DNA of 64,000 nucleotides from Pseudoxanthomonas jiangsuensis. GTDB taxonomy: Bacteria; Pseudomonadota; Gammaproteobacteria; Xanthomonadales; Xanthomonadaceae. Every line of letters starts with the position of its first letter. Position 1 is the stretch's first letter. The DNA lies in contig NZ_PDWL01000001.1 in NCBI RefSeq assembly GCF_010093185.1, forward strand, positions 124,001 through 188,000. The letters run 5' to 3'. Shown here one piece after another: positions 61,162 to 64,000 of this stretch. The position numbers and the translations under genes are program-made. The notes below the pieces were generated by a model, which worked only from the letters and a program-made list of their open reading frames with translations, was not told the origin of the DNA and did no database searches.

Positions 61162-61332
61162 GGGGCCCTCCTGGGGGCGCTCTCCGTGTGGTACTCGGGG
61201 ACGATCACTGCTTTCCGGGCGCCATGCTGCGGTGGAACCGGCCACGGCGGGCGCCCGGAAACAGCGCGCGCCGCGGCCTTCGATCGGTCGGAGCCAGCCC
61301 CGGCTTCGGGTAGGAAAACTCCCGGCCGGCGG

Positions 61333-63489
61333 TCAGAACTTGCCGTAGTAGCCTTCCTTGAGCGCATCGAAGAGGTTGGCGGCGGTGTGCAGCTCGCCGT
61401 CGTACTCGATCTCCTCGTTGCCCTTGACCTCCAGCACCGAGCCGTCCTCCAGCTCGAAGCGGTAGGTGGTGTTCTCCAGGTCCTTCTCCTTGACCAGCAC
61501 GCCCTGGAAGGCGGCGGGATTGAAGCGGAAGGTGGTGCAGCCCTTCAGCCCCTGCTGGTAGGCGTAGCGGTAGATGTCCTTGAACTCCTCGTAGGGGTAG
61601 TCCGTGGGCACGTTGGCGGTCTTGGAGATGGAGCTGTCCACCCACTTCTGGGCGGCGGCCTGGACGTCGACGTGCTCCTTGGGCGAGATGTCGTCGGCGC
61701 TGATGAAGTAGTCCGGCAGCCGGGCGTCGGCGCTTTCGGCGAACGGCATCGCCTTCGGGTTGACCAGGTGGCGGTAGGCCAGCAGCTCGTAGCTGTAGAC
61801 GTCCACCTTCTCCTTGGACTTCTTGCCCTCGCGAATGACATTACGGCTGTAGTGGTGCGCGAACGAGGGCTCGATGCCGTTGGAGGCGTTGTTGGCCAGC
61901 GACAGGGAGATGGTGCCGGTCGGGGCGATCGAGCTGTGGTGGGTGAAGCGGGCGCCGGTCTCGGCCAGTTCCTCGACCAGTTCCGGGGCCACCGAGGCGA
62001 CCCGCTGCATGTAGCGGCTGTAGCGGGCGTGCAGGACCTTGCCCTCGATCTCCTGGCCCGCGCGCCAGCCGTCCTTGGCCATCTCCGGGCGCTGGCGCAG
62101 CATCTGCGCGGTGACGGTGAAGCGCTCCTCCATGATCGGCGCCGGGCCCTTCTCACGGGCCAGCGACAGGCCCACTTCCCAGCCGGCCACGGCCATGTCG
62201 CGGGCCACGCGCTCGGTGAACTCCAGGCTCTGGGCCGAGCCGTACTTCATCCGCAGCATGGTCAGGGTGCTGCCCAGGCCGAGGAAGCCCATGCCGTGGC
62301 GGCGCTTGCGCATGATCTCGGCCTGCTGCTGCGGCAGGGGCAGGCCGTTGACCTCGACCACGTTGTCGAGCATGCGGGTGAACACCCGCACCACTTCCTT
62401 GTATTCCTCCCAGTCGAAGCGCGCCTTGTCGGTGAAGGCGTCGCGCACGAAGGTGGTGAGGTTGACCGAACCCAGCAGGCAGGCGCCGTAGGGCGGCAGC
62501 GGCTGCTCGCCGCAGGGGTTGGTGGCGCGGATGTTCTCGCACCACCAGTTGTTGTTCATCTCGTTGACCTTGTCGATCAGGATGAAGCCCGGCTCGGCGT
62601 AGTCGTAGGTGGAGACCATGATCATGTCCCACAGGTGGCGGGCGCGGATGTGCCCGTACACCTTGCAGGCCACCAGGCCGTCGTCGCGCACGAGGTAGTT
62701 CTCGTGCGTGGGCCAGTCGCGCCAGACCACCTTGTCGGCGTCGGCCAGGTCGATGTCGCCCTCTTCCTTGCGGTTGACCGGGAACACCAGCGGCCAGTCG
62801 CCGTCGTCCTCCACCGCCTGCATGAAGCCATCGGTGATCAGCAGCGAGAGGTTGAACTGGCGCAGGCGGCCGTCCTCGCGCTTGGCGCGGATGAAGTCCT
62901 TCACGTCCGGGTGGCTGACGTCGAAGGTGCCCATCTGCGCGCCGCGGCGGCCGCCGGCGCTGGACACGGTGAAGCACATCTTGTCGAAGATATCCATGAA
63001 GGACATCGGGCCGGAGGTGTACGCGCCGGCGCCGGCGACGAACGCGCCGCGCGGGCGCAGGGTGCTGAACTCATAGCCGATGCCGCAGCCGGCCTTCAGG
63101 GTCAGGCCGGCCTCGTGGACCTTCTCCAGGATCCCGTCCATCGAGTCGGTGATCGTGCCCGAGACGGTGCAGTTGATCGTGCTGGTGGCCGGCTTGTGCT
63201 CCAGGGCGCCGGCGTTGGAGGTGATCCGGCCCGCCGGGATCGCGCCGCGGCGCAGGGCCCACAGGAAGCGCTCGTACCAGTAGGTCTTCTTGTCCTCGGC
63301 CTGCTCGGCGTCGGCCAGGGCGCGGGCCACGCGCTGGTAGGTGCCGTCGATGTCGGCATCCAGGGCGACGCCCTGCTTGGTCTTCAGCCGGTACTTCTTG
63401 TCCCAGATATCCTGGGAGGCGGGCTGCAGGGGAATCTCCCCGCCGGCTTTGGTGTTGTCCTGGACCACTTCGAGGCGCACCGTGCTCAT
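61333..63489 (-). CDS. nrdJ: Adenosylcobalamin-dependent ribonucleotide reductase, large subunit (NrdJa-like)
   Basis: A 718-residue class II ribonucleoside-diphosphate/triphosphate reductase, making deoxyribonucleotides without oxygen. Active-site features are C107 in TSTINCTVSG, the NPCGE motif N324-P-C326-G-E328 in RATNPCGEQPLPPYG, and SSAGGRRGAQMGTFDVSHPD. PTGTISLS and KGCTTFRFNP lie further down. It lacks the C-terminal Cys tail, which is on the separate NrdJb gene. AAGGAG lies upstream of the ATG at 63489. A long leader of about 210 bases separates it from two NrdR-like boxes. It needs vitamin B12; no cobalamin riboswitch could be confirmed. Confidence 0.94.
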   Translation of the reverse strand: MSTVRLEVVQDNTKAGGEIPLQPASQDIWDKKYRLKTKQGVALDADIDGTYQRVARALADAEQAEDKKTYWYERFLWALRRGAIPAGRITSNAGALEHKPATSTINCTVSGTITDSMDGILEKVHEAGLTLKAGCGIGYEFSTLRPRGAFVAGAGAYTSGPMSFMDIFDKMCFTVSSAGGRRGAQMGTFDVSHPDVKDFIRAKREDGRLRQFNLSLLITDGFMQAVEDDGDWPLVFPVNRKEEGDIDLADADKVVWRDWPTHENYLVRDDGLVACKVYGHIRARHLWDMIMVSTYDYAEPGFILIDKVNEMNNNWWCENIRATNPCGEQPLPPYGACLLGSVNLTTFVRDAFTDKARFDWEEYKEVVRVFTRMLDNVVEVNGLPLPQQQAEIMRKRRHGMGFLGLGSTLTMLRMKYGSAQSLEFTERVARDMAVAGWEVGLSLAREKGPAPIMEERFTVTAQMLRQRPEMAKDGWRAGQEIEGKVLHARYSRYMQRVASVAPELVEELAETGARFTHHSSIAPTGTISLSLANNASNGIEPSFAHHYSRNVIREGKKSKEKVDVYSYELLAYRHLVNPKAMPFAESADARLPDYFISADDISPKEHVDVQAAAQKWVDSSISKTANVPTDYPYEEFKDIYRYAYQQGLKGCTTFRFNPAAFQGVLVKEKDLENTTYRFELEDGSVLEVKGNEEIEYDGELHTAANLFDALKEGYYGKF

Positions 63490-63702
63490 GCTGATGGGAT
63501 CTCCTTCCGCACCTGGGTCTGCTTCCTGGAAGCCGGGGCGGTGGGAGCGCGAAGACAGGAACGCCGGCGGGTCGCGCAGGTGCGCGCCGCTCGCCGTCAG
63601 ACGGTATGTGTGTGGCGGCCGGAGCCGCTGCAGACCGCGTTTTCCTGCCTCATCCGCTCGCCACCCCCGGCGATTCGGCCGTCGCAATGCGTATTCATGC
63701 CA
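63490..63702 (-). other. Leader region of nrdJ
   Basis: About 210 bases between the NrdR-like boxes and the nrdJ start. A stretch near 63509-63527, read on the minus strand, has a partial likeness to a B12-box (CCAGGAAGCAGACCC) but does not match the cobalamin riboswitch consensus well. No gene is recognised. Confidence 0.35.
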
Positions 63703-63749
63703 ACACCATCGCTTGGGCCTGGATTCCGTCGAACCGCTATATCTAGTGG
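63703..63749 (-). promoter_or_regulatory. Two NrdR-box-like sites upstream of nrdJ
   Basis: Site 2 (63734-63749, CCGCTATATCTAGTGG) matches the NrdR consensus ACACWATATMTWGTGT at the core C-W-A-T-A-T-x-T-W-G-T-G positions. Site 1 (63703-63718, ACACCATCGCTTGGGC) is a weaker match. Their starts are 31 bases apart, the three-turn spacing reported for tandem NrdR boxes. They precede nrdJ by about 215-260 bases. NrdR represses ribonucleotide reductase genes in response to dATP/ATP. Confidence 0.65.
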
Positions 63750-64000
63750 CACAACAGGCCGCCACGCTAAACCCGGTCCGGGGGGCTGTCAACCTTGGCG
63801 CCGCATGCGCGCGGGGCGGCCGCGACGGGCGGACGGAGGCGTCCGCCACCGTTGCCGCGGGCGCCCCGGAAAGCTACTTCACCGGCTGTTAAATCCGGGC
63901 GCAGCAGACTCGTTCAGCTTGATGAGCATGGCATCCGTCCCCATGGACGAAAGGTGCCACGCGCACGGAAGCGATGACCCGACCGGACCCGAACCCACGC
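63750..64000. other. Gene-free stretch to window end
   Basis: Beyond the NrdR-like boxes no gene is supported. The open frames here lack start signals and family-like sequence. It could contain the promoter or start of a gene that continues past the window. Confidence 0.35.

Noticed and set aside
60483..61348. Long plus-strand frames opposite the H1-like gene
   Set aside because: They result from the repetitive Lys/Ala codons of the minus-strand gene.
63509..63527. Possible cobalamin riboswitch upstream of nrdJ
   Set aside because: A partial B12-box-like string is present, but the order and spacing of the other conserved elements could not be found.

Overview
The window is high-GC DNA that reads as a gammaproteobacterium of the Xanthomonadaceae/Lysobacteraceae (Lysobacter, Luteimonas or Pseudoxanthomonas type). 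The assignment is an inference. It rests on protein style, the birA-coaX-SPOR block, a PhoPQ pair next to a PepSY protein, a CPXCG mini-protein, many small secreted stress-type proteins and a two-gene class II ribonucleotide reductase. Almost all of it is chromosomal housekeeping and envelope genes. No CRISPR array, rRNA operon, prophage or complete insertion sequence is visible.

Layout. 0-3.9 kb: trpS (cut by the left edge), a secreted protein, CsbD, an entericidin-type lipoprotein and arginase. 3.9-7.6 kb: tRNA-Thr, the birA-coaX-SPOR operon and an MtfA-type peptidase. 7.6-14.9 kb: PhoPQ-like two-component system with a PepSY protein, an amidinotransferase/CtlX-like enzyme overlapping dusA, small envelope proteins and a HAD hydrolase. 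15.0-29.0 kb: an EF-hand protein, then two divergent gene blocks that together look like a peptidoglycan-peptide scavenging locus. 29.0-44.4 kb: stress proteins, GH3 beta-glucosidase, BON protein, oxidoreductase, 6-phosphogluconate dehydrogenase, diguanylate cyclase, cupin, transglutaminase-like protein, VOC protein, phasin, polysaccharide deacetylase, FAD monooxygenase, SMP-30-like protein, DUF1684 lipoprotein and a dehydrogenase remnant. 44.4-56.5 kb: SDR and Crp/Fnr genes, GNAT, hemerythrin, kelch protein, glycine-zipper repeat protein, GH20 hexosaminidase, FKBP and several unknown exported proteins. 56.6-59.6 kb: a lower-GC segment bounded by inverted short repeats. It carries a PLC/S1-P1-like exported protein and a TIGR04141/DUF6119 gene. 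59.6-63.7 kb: adenosylcobalamin-dependent ribonucleotide reductase in two genes with a histone-H1-like gene between them, preceded by what look like two NrdR boxes.

The most coherent candidate system is at 16.1-29.0 kb. One arm (minus strand) encodes a secreted transglutaminase-like protein, a TonB-dependent receptor, an SxxK serine hydrolase, a VanX-type D-Ala-D-Ala dipeptidase and a CPXCG protein. The opposite arm (plus strand) encodes an exported YkfC-like NlpC/P60 peptidase, an L-Ala-D/L-Glu epimerase with the full YkfB-type residue set, an RpiR-family regulator, a YkuD-type protein and a dicarboxylate/amino-acid symporter. Tight ATGA overlaps tie most of these genes together. The 133-bp gap between the arms holds an AT-rich cluster of TATTC/GAATA half-sites that could be the regulator's operator. 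The inferred pathway is uptake of stem peptides, trimming, import and epimerisation to L-Ala-L-Glu for use as a nutrient.

The second item of interest is the TIGR04141 segment. It differs in base composition from everything around it and is flanked by repeats, which suggests horizontal acquisition. Its function is unknown; an anti-phage role is only a hypothesis.
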